In this document: positions 16,616 to 26,084 of the stretch, piece after piece
Position numbering within the stretch: the stretch's first letter is position 1
How the letters are laid out: each line of letters starts with the position of its first letter
Assembly (NCBI RefSeq): GCF_023667495.1
Contig: NZ_JAMOZL010000001.1
Location: forward strand, 558,001-622,000
Direction of reading: 5' to 3'
Origin: Dyadobacter sp. MSC1_007
GTDB taxonomy: Bacteria > Bacteroidota > Bacteroidia > Cytophagales > Spirosomataceae
DNA: 64,000 nucleotides
The notes under the pieces: generated by a model
What the model was told of the DNA's origin: nothing
What the model saw: the letters and a program-made list of their open reading frames with translations, nothing else
The model's database searches: none
Made by a program: the position numbers and the translations under genes

Positions 16616-18187
16616 TTAATCAACGTCCCACCAGATAGGAGTGGCAGCGCTGTCTTTTCCACCCAAATGCGCCGTTACGGCCGCTTTTACCGCGTCACCG
16701 CCCGAATTCGTCACCGCCGACGGATAGGTCAGTCTCTTGATAAATGTCCCTGCCGGAAGATCGGGGTTCTTGGTTACCGCCACGGGGTAAAGCTTAGGAT
16801 AGCCTGTCCTGCGGAACTCCGACCATGCCTCGGTTCCTTCCGGGTAAAGCGCAATCCATTTCTGGGTAATGATCCTTTCCAGTTTTGTTTCGAAGTTATC
16901 CGACTCATTCCATTTTACGGTGATCTTCGTGCTGGCGGGCAAGTTATTGGCAGTGTTCTTTGGGTCTTCATAAGGGATTTGGGTTGAGGTGCCGGTCAGG
17001 TAGGCTTCTGCACCGCTCAAACCATTCGCTTTGAATGAGGCTTTGACACCCTCTTCATAAAAATATTGCGCCGTTCCGCCCGTATTCCAGCCTCTGAGGG
17101 CTCCTTCCGCTCTCAGGAAATAGCTCTCGGCCACATCCACCTGCTTAACCGGCGTGCTGGTTGTCACGTTTGGAAGTGAATAGAACTGATACCGGCTTTT
17201 TTCGGGTCTTGCCGAACCTGCGCGGATTCCCTTGATCTTGCCAACCAGGTCTTTCTCGGTTGCCGGGAGGGCATATACGGGCAAGCGTGGATCATTGAAA
17301 CCGGTCAGGAAGGTCTCGACAGTTGCGGAAAGTCGGGTATCCGACCACGCATTGGCCATAGTGTAGTAGGGGTTTTCACCCGCGGCAACAACGGAAAAGC
17401 CGATGTCCAGTAAACCGCCATTAGCTGCTGCGACAGCACTTTCAGCCTGCGTTTTGGCAATATCCGGCTTTACTTTGGAAATGCGCATCGCCAGGCGGAG
17501 CTTCAAAGTGTTGGCCAGTTTGATCCAACTGGTGTATTCGCCGTTCAGGGACGATTTGTCCCATTTCTGGAAACGGGTCTTGTCGGCATTCGGGTTGGCG
17601 GCTTCTGCAGCTTTAAGGGCTGTGATCGCTTTGTCCAGATCAGTAAAAAAAGCAGTGTAAGCTACCTCTTCCGAATCGAATTCGACCTGGGCGGATGTCC
17701 CGTATTTGGTATAAGGATAGGGCCCGAATGTATCGACCAGTCGATGCGCACCGGCCACCTTGATGATCAACGCAATGGCGTATAAATCGGGATATTTGGT
17801 TTCATAACCCTTTTTCCACATTTGCAGCCACTGGTCCATGATGTTGGTCGTCGAAGTGTTCCAGGCATTGTTGTTCCAGCCGTCGACCATGAAATACGTG
17901 GTGGTATTCTCGTTGTTCAGGAACGGCGTTGGCGTTTCCAGGTAGCCTGCAAAGGATTCGGCTTGCAAGTTTTGCTGGGTTTGTACTGCGGTGGTGGTTG
18001 CCACAATGCGATTCATCATTAGGGGGAGGAGAATACCGCCCTCATTGGCATCCTGAACAAGGTCCTCGTCGGTGATCAGTTTCTCGTCCTGATTAAGGGT
18101 CTGCATATAGTCGGTGCAGGATGAGACCGACAGGAGGCATCCCAGGGCCAGTATGCTGAATTTATGTTTTTCTGAAAAGAATTTCAT
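16616..18187 (-). CDS. SusD/RagB-like surface lipoprotein (SusD-like_2 type)
   Basis: The protein has 523 residues with a lipoprotein signal ending at SVSSC (Cys24). The SusD-like_2 features are GGILLPLMMNRIV, MDQWLQMWKKGYETKYPDLYAIALIIKVAGAHRLVDTFGPYPYTKYG, TLKLRLAMRISKV and a C-terminal ITQKWIALYPEGTEAWSEFRRTGYPKLYPV. It would hold substrate at the mouth of the SusC channel encoded 14 bases upstream. The protein belongs to the same general type as the truncated SusD at 1-1018, while the SusD at 48769-50499 is of the classical RagB type. The gap of 181 bases to the next gene holds a promoter candidate. Confidence 0.93.
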   Translation of the reverse strand: MKFFSEKHKFSILALGCLLSVSSCTDYMQTLNQDEKLITDEDLVQDANEGGILLPLMMNRIVATTTAVQTQQNLQAESFAGYLETPTPFLNNENTTTYFMVDGWNNNAWNTSTTNIMDQWLQMWKKGYETKYPDLYAIALIIKVAGAHRLVDTFGPYPYTKYGTSAQVEFDSEEVAYTAFFTDLDKAITALKAAEAANPNADKTRFQKWDKSSLNGEYTSWIKLANTLKLRLAMRISKVKPDIAKTQAESAVAAANGGLLDIGFSVVAAGENPYYTMANAWSDTRLSATVETFLTGFNDPRLPVYALPATEKDLVGKIKGIRAGSARPEKSRYQFYSLPNVTTSTPVKQVDVAESYFLRAEGALRGWNTGGTAQYFYEEGVKASFKANGLSGAEAYLTGTSTQIPYEDPKNTANNLPASTKITVKWNESDNFETKLERIITQKWIALYPEGTEAWSEFRRTGYPKLYPVAVTKNPDLPAGTFIKRLTYPSAVTNSGGDAVKAAVTAHLGGKDSAATPIWWDVD

Positions 18188-18201
18188 GTGAATGATAGTG
18201 A

Positions 18202-21200
18202 TTAGAAGGTTGCACGAAGAGTAACACCATAAGAACGGGTCGCAGGAATGCTGAAACCTTCGATACCCTGCATGGCATTGGCAGTGGTAATGCTCACCTC
18301 AGGATCGAACGGCGCATCTTTGTAGAAAAAGAACAGGTTCCGGCTGATGAACGACACGCTGATGTCCTTGATGGCTTTCGATACTTTCGGGAAAGTATAA
18401 CCGAGCGCGAGTTCCCTCATACGCACGTTGGTTGCGCTGAACATGTATTCTTCGGCGGCAGCGGCCACGTCGCCTTTGCCAGAAATGAAGTTGTAATAGG
18501 TTTCAGCAGGGATTTGTTTGCCATTCACCATCACACCGCCCGCGTCACGCGCGTCACCCGATCTTTTGGAAAGACCCTTGAAATCCAGCCATTGCTCGGT
18601 CATAGAAGCGATCTTGCCTCCGAAACGTCCGTCCACAAGGAACGACAAAGTCAGGTTCTTGTATTTGAACTGGTTGTTGAAGCCCATCAGGAATTTAGGG
18701 TTTGCATTGCCGAGATATTGGTCCGTGCCAGGCGAAAGCAGTGGCAAGCCCGTCGTCTCATTGTATTTGATGTTGCCATTGTCGTCTCGCTGGTAGGTTT
18801 TGCCAAAAAGGTCACCGTATGAGCCATATTCACGGCCTCCAAGGTTAGGTATGCCGGGTTTCGACAGGAAAAGTTGCAGCATTCTCGTGCTTCCGCCAGC
18901 CTGCAATACAAACCAGTTGGCTTTTAGCAGGTTGCTCAATTCCCTGATCTCATTGACGTTCCGGGAGAAGTTTAGCCCCGGCGTCCAGGTCACACCGCCG
19001 CCAAGATCAGCCTTATAGCTGATCGTCGACTCGAAGCCCTTGTTGCGGATCGTGCCTCCGTTGATCCAGAAATTAGTAGCACCTGATCCCGGAGGAGCAA
19101 GGATCTGGAAGACCTGGTCATAGGTAGTTGCATTGTAGTAAGTGAAGTTGACGCTCAGTTTGTCTTTGAAAAACCTCAGCTCAGTCCCGATTTCATAAGA
19201 CCGCGTACGCTCTGGTTTCAGGTTCAAAGTGTCATTTCCATTGAAGAACGGAAGGTTATTTCTTCCATTCACATTCTCGTCGTTGGACAAAGAATAAGGA
19301 GGCGTCCAGTTGGCGACACCGAATGGCAGCGCATTACCTACTTCGGCATAGGAAGCCCTTACTTTGGCAAAAGAAAGCAGGTCACTAGGCTTCAGATGTT
19401 CGCTCAGCACATAGGAGAGGCCCACGGAAGGGTAGAAGAATGATTGGTTTACAGTGGAAGACCATTCTTTGCGGGCAGTCAGGTCGAGGAAGAAAGTTTC
19501 CTTATAACCAACGGTCGCTGTCCCAAAAAGTGCCTGTGACAACCGCTTCTGCAAGCTTTCGGTCGCATTGAAATAGCCTTTGGTAGACGAGCTTTGCAAT
19601 GCGTAAACCGAGAAGTAGTTAGGGAAGGACAATGTGTTCGTGGCACCGTTGTTACCCACGTTCAGATCGTAAAAAGTGTTCTGGGTATTGCTGAAACCCA
19701 ATGTTGCCGACAAGAAAAGATCCTTGCCGAAAGTTTTGGTGCCGCTTAACAACACATCCGAGTAAAGCTGGTCGGTGTTGGTCAGGTTCTTTCTGTAACC
19801 ACCATTGCTCCCCACCAAAGTAGGATCTGAGGAAGCATATTGACGCAGTTCGAAACTATCCTGCACTTTATCGTAAGTAGTTCTTCCTTGCAGGTTCAGC
19901 CAGTCATTAATGGCCCATTTAGCGGCAAATGAATAGATTGTCCTGTTTCTGAACTGGTCTGTCTGGTTCCTGTTCGCAAGCCAGTAAGGGTTTTGATTAG
20001 AGCTTGCTTCGTTTTTAATGTAAGGCCAGTTTTGAACATTCATCAAACGATTGGGGTCGCGTTTCTCAAAATTGCTGCCGCTGTATTTGGAGAAATCATC
20101 ACCGGTCGGGAACAGGTAGAGGCTGAAAATCGGGCTGAAATAGAAGCCGGATTGCGGACGGTTGTAAACTTTTTGCTCAATATAATTCACTGAACCATCC
20201 AGCGACAATTTGTTATGGAAAAGCTGGGTAGTCCCCCGCAGGTTCACATTATGGCGATTATAGTCGTTCTGCGGAACGATTCCGTTGGCTTTTGTATTTG
20301 CATACGATACATAGAACTGACCAATATCATTACCATTGGTGATGGAAAGGCTGTTTACAAAAGTTTTGCCTGTTTCGAAAAAGCTTTTCAAATGCTTGTC
20401 GCTCCCATTGGTGATTTTTGGGCCCCAGCTGTCGTTAACCGCTGTGTTGGCAACGCCGCCGTAGCCCTGGCCGTAAGTAGTTTGTACCTGTGGCAGCGCA
20501 ATCGGGTTTTCAAAGTTCGCTGTAGACGAAAAATTGATCGACGCATTGCCTTTCCGGCCTTTTTTGGTGGTTACCAATATAACGCCATTCGCCGCCTGGC
20601 TTCCATAAAGCGCGGCAGCGGAGGCACCTTTCAGGATGCTGATGTTTTCAATGTCTTCCGGGTTCAGGTTGGAGATCGCGTCGCCTGCGTCACGTGTATC
20701 GAACAAAGTACTGCCCTGCGCTCCGTTGGCATTATTCATCGGAATACCATCGATCACATACAATGGCTGGTTGTTGCCGGTAATAGATTTGTTGCCGCGC
20801 AAAAGTACTTTCGACGATGACCCGGGACCACCCGTACCTTTGGTGATCACGACACCCGCCGCTTTACCGGCCAGGGAGTTGACCATGTTAGGGTCTTTCA
20901 CGCGGGTAAGCTCTTCGCCGCCCACATTTTGCTGCGCATAGGTCATGCTTTTGGAATCTTTTTCGATACCTAAGGCGGTTACTATCACCTCGCCGAGCTG
21001 TTTCACATCGTCATCGAGTACAATATCGATGGAAGATCGCCCGCCTACCGGCACTTCTTTGCTCGCATAGCCAATGGAGGAAATGATCAGGATTGCATTG
21101 TCGTCCGGCACACTGATCGAAAATTTGCCTTCTACATTGGTGCTCGTACCAATCGTAGTGCCTTTGATTAATATGTTCGTTCCCGGAATGCCGTCACCTT

Positions 21201-21657
21201 TTGCGTCCTTCACCGTGCCGGTTACTTCGCGGGCCAATGCTTTGGAAGTGACCGGCACAGCGGGTGTTTCCACGGCGGCGCGGGACACAGGTTTGTTGTT
21301 GATGATGATGTTATTATTGATCTGCGTATATCCGAGGCCGGTTCCGGCCAGGATTGTCTCCAGGGCTTCTTTTACCGTTTTGTTTTCCAGGGAAACTGAT
21401 ACTTTTTTCTTTTTATCGATGCGTTCGATGCTGGTTACGAATTTAAAATCGCTCTTTTTTTCAATGCTGATAAATGCTTTCTGAAGGGTAGCATCTTTCA
21501 GGTAAAGTGAAATTTTAACTTCTTCGATGCTTTGCACCGATCCTGGGTTCATGGCAAATGACGGCCTGACGATCAGCAACGCCATGATCATCAGCACAAG
21601 TAATTTCCAATGCCGTTTGGCGGCAAATGGAGGTTGTTCTGGTAACAATCTGCTCAT
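18202..21657 (-). CDS. SusC/RagA-type TonB-dependent receptor with STN domain
   Basis: The protein has 1151 residues. After a signal (LLVLMIMALLIVRPSFA) come an STN domain (about 45-125, EEVKISLYLKDATLQKAFISIEKK), a linker, the carboxypeptidase-regulatory-like domain (GDGIPGTNILIKGTTIGTSTN), the plug (LGEVIVTALG; PLYVIDGIPMNNANG; ENISILKGASAAALYG) and the barrel ending in LRATF. It imports the substrate across the outer membrane with TonB energy and signals to the FecR protein encoded 126 bases upstream. The catabolic genes downstream suggest an amino- or acylamino-sugar-acid-like substrate, but specificity is not visible from sequence. Confidence 0.95.
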   Translation of the reverse strand: MSRLLPEQPPFAAKRHWKLLVLMIMALLIVRPSFAMNPGSVQSIEEVKISLYLKDATLQKAFISIEKKSDFKFVTSIERIDKKKKVSVSLENKTVKEALETILAGTGLGYTQINNNIIINNKPVSRAAVETPAVPVTSKALAREVTGTVKDAKGDGIPGTNILIKGTTIGTSTNVEGKFSISVPDDNAILIISSIGYASKEVPVGGRSSIDIVLDDDVKQLGEVIVTALGIEKDSKSMTYAQQNVGGEELTRVKDPNMVNSLAGKAAGVVITKGTGGPGSSSKVLLRGNKSITGNNQPLYVIDGIPMNNANGAQGSTLFDTRDAGDAISNLNPEDIENISILKGASAAALYGSQAANGVILVTTKKGRKGNASINFSSTANFENPIALPQVQTTYGQGYGGVANTAVNDSWGPKITNGSDKHLKSFFETGKTFVNSLSITNGNDIGQFYVSYANTKANGIVPQNDYNRHNVNLRGTTQLFHNKLSLDGSVNYIEQKVYNRPQSGFYFSPIFSLYLFPTGDDFSKYSGSNFEKRDPNRLMNVQNWPYIKNEASSNQNPYWLANRNQTDQFRNRTIYSFAAKWAINDWLNLQGRTTYDKVQDSFELRQYASSDPTLVGSNGGYRKNLTNTDQLYSDVLLSGTKTFGKDLFLSATLGFSNTQNTFYDLNVGNNGATNTLSFPNYFSVYALQSSSTKGYFNATESLQKRLSQALFGTATVGYKETFFLDLTARKEWSSTVNQSFFYPSVGLSYVLSEHLKPSDLLSFAKVRASYAEVGNALPFGVANWTPPYSLSNDENVNGRNNLPFFNGNDTLNLKPERTRSYEIGTELRFFKDKLSVNFTYYNATTYDQVFQILAPPGSGATNFWINGGTIRNKGFESTISYKADLGGGVTWTPGLNFSRNVNEIRELSNLLKANWFVLQAGGSTRMLQLFLSKPGIPNLGGREYGSYGDLFGKTYQRDDNGNIKYNETTGLPLLSPGTDQYLGNANPKFLMGFNNQFKYKNLTLSFLVDGRFGGKIASMTEQWLDFKGLSKRSGDARDAGGVMVNGKQIPAETYYNFISGKGDVAAAAEEYMFSATNVRMRELALGYTFPKVSKAIKDISVSFISRNLFFFYKDAPFDPEVSITTANAMQGIEGFSIPATRSYGVTLRATF

Positions 21658-21783
21658 ACGATTGGGTAGGTAAAGGTTGAATTTGAATTGAGGGATTAGA
21701 ATTATACATGGTAATACTGTCCGGTAAACGGAGGTTTACACGGGGTGGCACGGGGCCAGACTCTTATATTTTCGGTTTATCTC

Positions 21784-22824
21784 TTATCTGCAAACGCCTC
21801 CCCGGATGGTCACCTGGTTTCCGTCGACGGTGTACCGGAAGGCGTTCGAAATGCTTAATAGTTTCAAAACATCGCGTAATGTGGCCCCTTCATTAAAGCT
21901 GGCCATTACCCGGCAATTGCTCAGGGCTCCGTCAGTCAGGTTCACTTTCACACCGTAATGCACTTCCAATTTGGAAATTACTTCGGCATAAGTATTATTT
22001 CTGAACACCAGCTGTTCCTTGCGCCATGCACCGATGTCGAAAGTACTAACGATATCTATATACGTTTCGTCCTTTTCTGTGTTGATCACCAGTTCCTGTT
22101 GGGGTGTCAGTTGCGTGATCCGGATGGGCTCGCCCTTATCTATCTCCTTGCTTACTTCTACTTTTCCTGTCGCTACGGCTACGGAAGCAGTTTCGTCACC
22201 TTTATAAGCCCTTACATCGAAGGAAGTGCCCAAAACGCGGGTCGAAACCCTGTCGCTTTTAACGATAAATGGTTTTTCCGGATTAGGTACGACGTCGAAA
22301 AACGCCTCGCCTTCCAGGAAAACCTCCCTCTGATCGGGATCAAAGGCTTTGGGGTATGCTATTTTGCTATTCTTATTAAGCCACACTTTCGACCCGTCGG
22401 GGAGCGTCAGGTTTACTACTTCTTTGTTCCCGCTGGTTCGTTGTTCGAGCGGGATGCGGCTTGCCATTTTGCTGGTATCATGCTTATTTACAAGATAATA
22501 TCCCAGTCCTATTAAAAAAGCTACACTGGCTGCGGCGGCCCATGAGCTTATTTTGAAATACCTTAAACGCGTTCTGAAACCGGATTCGGGAGCATTGTCC
22601 TGTTCTGCTGCCATTCGCGAATGCAACAGGCCGAAACCGCTTTCCATATTGAACTCCTGACTGTCATCAGGCGCCTGCTCCTGTTTCCAAGCGGCTTCTA
22701 TCTTTCGGAAAAGCAGCATGTTATCATATTCTTCAAGCCACCATTCCAACGCCAGTTTTTCTTCCGGGCTGCATTCGCCAGCTAAATATTTGGCGATCAG
22801 GGGCCATGGTGTGTGATCAGACAT
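21784..22824 (-). CDS. FecR-family anti-sigma factor
   Basis: The protein has 346 residues from ATG at 22822-22824. The cytoplasmic N-terminus is WPLIAKYLAGECSPEEKLALEWWLEEYDN. The membrane helix is AAASVAFLIGLGYYLV (about 94-111). The FecR domain follows (LPDGSKVWLNKNSKIAYPKAF; REVFLEGEAFFDVVPNPEKPFIV; VSTRVLGTSFDVRAY), and the C-terminal STN-like DUF4974 domain ends in IRGGVCR. It is adjacent to the cognate sigma gene (69 bases) and to susC, the standard trans-envelope signalling arrangement. Confidence 0.93.
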   Translation of the reverse strand: MSDHTPWPLIAKYLAGECSPEEKLALEWWLEEYDNMLLFRKIEAAWKQEQAPDDSQEFNMESGFGLLHSRMAAEQDNAPESGFRTRLRYFKISSWAAAASVAFLIGLGYYLVNKHDTSKMASRIPLEQRTSGNKEVVNLTLPDGSKVWLNKNSKIAYPKAFDPDQREVFLEGEAFFDVVPNPEKPFIVKSDRVSTRVLGTSFDVRAYKGDETASVAVATGKVEVSKEIDKGEPIRITQLTPQQELVINTEKDETYIDIVSTFDIGAWRKEQLVFRNNTYAEVISKLEVHYGVKVNLTDGALSNCRVMASFNEGATLRDVLKLLSISNAFRYTVDGNQVTIRGGVCR

Positions 22825-22893
22825 CAAATTGGGTGCTTTCTAATGTTAGGACAAATAATAATCGGGGATACCCCCATCCTTTCAGAATATTTT

Positions 22894-23436
22894 TTAAATC
22901 TGATAAGTTTTTTGCAGAAGTCTCAATTGCTTAATGGCTTTACCCATTTGATTTTCTACTGTTTTGGCAGATAGGGAGAGAATTTCGGCGATTTCATTGT
23001 AGGTAAAACCTTCGAAACGGTTCAGCTGAAAAATCGCTTTTCTCTTTTGAGGAAGGTAATTAATAAGGCCAATAATGCGGGATTCGAGCTCGTGGTACAT
23101 CAATTCATCGTCGGGGCCGGGCGTTTCTTCCATCATGTCGTCACTCAGTTCTTCCATGATGTGCTTTTCCTGCTTCATATAATTAATGCAGGTATGGCGC
23201 GTCGCCGTAAAGAGGTAAGACCTTACATTTTTCTCCACTGCAATGCTGTCGCGCTTTTCCCAGATCCTGAAAAATACATCGGCAACAATTTCTTCTGCGA
23301 GATCTTTGCGGTTGCTGAGATAAGTCGCAAACCGGCAAAGCGAATAATAGTATTTTCTGAAAAGGCAATCCAGAGCGCGATTGTCTCCTTGTTTGATCAG
23401 GGAAATGAGAAGTAAGTCATCCTGGCCGTTCATCAT
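22894..23436 (-). CDS. ECF-type RNA polymerase sigma factor
   Basis: The protein has 180 residues from ATG at 23434-23436 (the next ATG codon follows directly; a TTG at 23445 is less likely). Region 2 is RALDCLFRKYYYSLCRFATYLSNRKDLAEEIVADVFFRIWEKR with SYLFTATRHTCINYMKQEK. Region 4 is YLPQKRKAIFQLNRFEGFTYNEIAEILSLSAKTVENQMGKAIKQL. Released from the FecR partner, it should transcribe the susCD genes and perhaps the enzymes downstream. Upstream, 23437-23723 is non-coding and AT-rich near the start, with an inverted repeat at 23648-23706. Confidence 0.93.
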   Translation of the reverse strand: MMNGQDDLLLISLIKQGDNRALDCLFRKYYYSLCRFATYLSNRKDLAEEIVADVFFRIWEKRDSIAVEKNVRSYLFTATRHTCINYMKQEKHIMEELSDDMMEETPGPDDELMYHELESRIIGLINYLPQKRKAIFQLNRFEGFTYNEIAEILSLSAKTVENQMGKAIKQLRLLQKTYQI

Positions 23437-23647
23437 AAACTGCAATGGCTAAATTGGGTATCAGGTAATGCTAAATGATTTCAATGATCTTATAGAGCGC
23501 CAGGAGTGATCCGCAATATTACCATTTTTGATCTGAATACAGGATAGTATTTATCTCGAAAATTAAAATAGTAATATTTTATTTGGTATTTTTTTAAATG
23601 TAAAGAAGAAATGCGTTATGATTTTTAAAATTATAAAAGTAAACCGA

Positions 23648-23706
23648 GATAAGCGCCAGTAGCCGAAAATATTCTTCAACATCGTTCAATCGGCCTGGCA
23701 CTTATC
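23648..23706. promoter_or_regulatory. Inverted repeat downstream of lactonase gene
   Basis: GATAAGCGCCAG (23648-23659) pairs with CTGGCACTTATC (23695-23706), 12 bases with one mismatch, separated by 35 bases. It lies 17 bases after the stop of the lactonase gene on the transcribed strand and upstream of the sigma gene. It could be a weak terminator or an operator; there is no T run. Confidence 0.4.
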
Positions 23707-23723
23707 CCGTATAGATATTGCAA

Positions 23724-24827
23724 TCAGTTCAGAAACAATTGCTTCACGCACACCGGCGTAGGGATGCTGATCTCTTTCCCGGTATAAGTCAATTGCCCTG
23801 TGGCAGCGTCGCGTTTGAAGAACACTGCATTGTTGTTGTCCCGGTTGGTAACAATCGCGAATTCGCCTTTAGCATCGATCATGAAGTTGCGCGGATGCTT
23901 GCCATGCGTATCGGCGTGACCAGCCACAGTAAGCTTGCCTGTTTTGGCATCCACGGCATAAATAGCAAGGCTTTCATGACCGCGGTTGGAGGCATACAGG
24001 AACTTGCCGTCGTGTGAGAAGTGGATATCAGCCGCATAGCTTTTGCCTGTAAAATCAGAAGGAAGCATGGTAACACGCTCCAACGGCACCAAAGCCCCGC
24101 TGCCCTTCACAATCTTGAAAGAATTCACGACGGAAGCCAGCTCGCATGCCGAGTAGCCAAAGTTTCCGTTGGGATGGATAGCGAAATGGCGTGGGCCGTC
24201 GCCAGCTTTTACATCTGCATAAGGCACCGCGCCGGGCGTCAGTTTGCCGGTTTTCGGATCAACCGCGTACACCATAATCTTGTCGATTCCGAGGTCGGAG
24301 GCGTAAATGTATTTGCCATCGGCTGCGGGGATAATCGAGTGCATATGAGGCTTTTGGCCCGGCCCGCCTTTGTCTTGTATCGTATCCGCAAGTGCGCCGA
24401 TGCTGCCATCCTGATTAATGTGGTACACCGCCAAATCGCCGCTACCGTAGTTGGAAACGTAAATAAACCGGCCTTTCGGGTCCACGCTCACATGGCACGG
24501 GCCGCGTCCCTGCGAGGGTTGTGCGTTCAGGGCTTTGAGCTTCCCTGTCGCCGGGTCGATCGCGTAGGCCGACACGGTGCTATTGCCTTCATTGGCAGCG
24601 TACAGGAATTTTTTATTGGGATGAAATTCTAGAAACGACGGGCTGGTTTTGCTCGTGACCACCTGTAATTCCTTGAAAGAGAAGTCGCTGCGATCGAATT
24701 CGTAGACGTAAATGCCTTCGCCTTTCTCCGTGTAAGTGCCCAGGTACAGTATTTCCTTTTTGGGTTTCTGTGCAAATGTCGTCATCGCCGTCAGTAAACA
24801 GAAGATCGTAAGAATGGTTTGTTTCAT
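23724..24827 (-). CDS. Exported lactonase-family seven-bladed propeller (6-phosphogluconolactonase-like)
   Basis: The protein has 367 residues from ATG at 24825-24827, chosen because a clean signal peptide follows (TILTIFCLLTAMTTFAQ). The family pattern is clear: LYLGTYTEKGEGIYVYEFD, SPSFLEFHPNKKFLYAANE, GRGPCHVSVDPKGRFIYVSNYGSGDLAVY, KPHMHSIIPAADGKYIYASDLGIDKIMVY, GDGPRHFAIHPNGNFGYSACEL and HGKHPRNFMIDAKGEFAIVTNRDNN. Such propellers hydrolyse sugar lactones. Secreted versions in Bacteroidota probably act on free lactones, such as those formed by sugar dehydrogenases. It lies upstream of the sigma gene of the 9.6-23.4 kb locus, so it may open lactones made by the two propeller dehydrogenases there. 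Confidence 0.88.
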   Translation of the reverse strand: MKQTILTIFCLLTAMTTFAQKPKKEILYLGTYTEKGEGIYVYEFDRSDFSFKELQVVTSKTSPSFLEFHPNKKFLYAANEGNSTVSAYAIDPATGKLKALNAQPSQGRGPCHVSVDPKGRFIYVSNYGSGDLAVYHINQDGSIGALADTIQDKGGPGQKPHMHSIIPAADGKYIYASDLGIDKIMVYAVDPKTGKLTPGAVPYADVKAGDGPRHFAIHPNGNFGYSACELASVVNSFKIVKGSGALVPLERVTMLPSDFTGKSYAADIHFSHDGKFLYASNRGHESLAIYAVDAKTGKLTVAGHADTHGKHPRNFMIDAKGEFAIVTNRDNNNAVFFKRDAATGQLTYTGKEISIPTPVCVKQLFLN

Positions 24828-24918
24828 AATGTTATGAATAAGGGAATGATTCAATTGATTGTTAATGCATGTGCTTGTCAGGAAACTCCTGCCGGAGTTG
24901 GCGCTCGATCTTAACCTT

Positions 24919-25002
24919 TCTATAAACAGGTAGGCCCTCCGGGCCTTTTCGTCTTACTCCGCCGAGCCTTCGATCGCCCCGGAGGGGCGTCCTGTTTGTA
25001 GA
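24919..25002. repeat. Palindromic intergenic element with terminal inverted repeats
   Basis: The outer arms TCTATAAACAGG (24919-24930) and CCTGTTTGTAGA (24991-25002) are inverted repeats with one mismatch. Inside them are two perfect hairpins, AGGCCC-TCC-GGGCCT (24932-24946, followed by TTTT) and GCCCC-GGA-GGGGC (24976-24988). The element fills the gap between the CBM9-like gene and the lactonase gene. It looks like a small non-autonomous repeat; no further copy was seen in this window. Confidence 0.6.
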
Positions 25003-25058
25003 ACAATGGATCGTAAACATTTACGGGCTCCGAAGGTGCCTCCTAAAATCCCGCGCGA

Positions 25059-25796
25059 TCATTCGAAAACCAGCGTTCCAAATTTGTTGAATTCATGGAA
25101 ACTGCCTCCGGTCTTTTGCCATGAATAATAGGTGGTTTCGTTGTCATAATCAATGCGATAGAAGTTTCCGCGCCATTTATCGCCCGGTTTTGGCGCGCCT
25201 CCTGCAATGGGGTTCATCAATGCAAATGGTATGAAAAACTCGGCTTTCCAGCCTTCCACGGCCGCCATACTCTTTTTCTGACCGCCCTGGGCACTGGTTG
25301 CGTGCTGCACCATATTGCGTTCGTTGTAATGCCATGGCTTCCAGCCCTGAGCGCGACCTTTGATGTTCGGGACCAGGATCGCGAGTTCATAGTTGAGCGG
25401 CGAAACTTCGTATTCCAGGTAAATGGGAACGGCAGTATCCGGCCAGAGGAACACCTCCACGACATCTTCTTTGAACAATAAGCCAAAGTCCTCCATGATT
25501 GTCGAAGTCAGTTTCCGGTCCGTGCAATCGAACAGGAAATACATGCCTTTGTCGGAATACAATACCTTCACACGGGTCGGGAATTGCTTGCCGGGAGCGG
25601 GCTGGTTAGGGCCTTTTTGAACGGTGATGTTGAACCATTGCGCCGCCGACCAGTTGGACGCTGTACCTTCACCGTCCACTTTGAAGTCTGTTGTTTTTCT
25701 AACGGTCAGCGAGGAGTCGGGAACGGCGGTATTGGCGTATCCAACGTGCATGAAACCGCATGCAAGCAGTCCCATGAGAACAAATTTTTTAAGCAT
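25059..25796 (-). CDS. Exported CBM9-like (family 9 carbohydrate-binding) protein
   Basis: The protein has 245 residues with a signal peptide (LKKFVLMGLLACGFMHVGYA). It forms a single beta-sandwich of the CBM9-like type: KTTDFKVDGEGTASNWSAAQWF, TRVKVLYSDKGMYFLFDCTDRKL, FKEDVVEVFLWPDTAVPIYLEYEVSPLNYELAILVP, VEGWKAEFFIPFALM and KWRGNFYRIDYD. Proteins of this kind bind sugars or act as periplasmic or outer-membrane accessory factors. The leader CCTAACCC lies 11-18 bases before the ATG. It is co-oriented with the lactonase gene but separated from it by a palindromic element. Confidence 0.82.
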   Translation of the reverse strand: MLKKFVLMGLLACGFMHVGYANTAVPDSSLTVRKTTDFKVDGEGTASNWSAAQWFNITVQKGPNQPAPGKQFPTRVKVLYSDKGMYFLFDCTDRKLTSTIMEDFGLLFKEDVVEVFLWPDTAVPIYLEYEVSPLNYELAILVPNIKGRAQGWKPWHYNERNMVQHATSAQGGQKKSMAAVEGWKAEFFIPFALMNPIAGGAPKPGDKWRGNFYRIDYDNETTYYSWQKTGGSFHEFNKFGTLVFE

Positions 25797-26084
25797 TCAT
25801 TAAAAAGGGTTAGGATCAGGAAATGTATTCAGGTCTTGCCAAGTGTGTTCATTTGCAGTCAGATGTGCAGGAAAACGGGCTGTTACAAAGGCCCAGGCGT
25901 AAATCGCCTGACTAAAAAATTTCTCTCCGGCAATTTCAAGAGGTTTTTACATTTTACCAAATCATTATTTTTGTAGTGAAATTTGTTCATGCAATCTTTC
26001 GGAAGGAAAGATTAATTCTTGGAGTAATAATTTAATAAATTTAGGACGTACGTTTAAACAGCAACTTTTTAACACAAAAATGTC

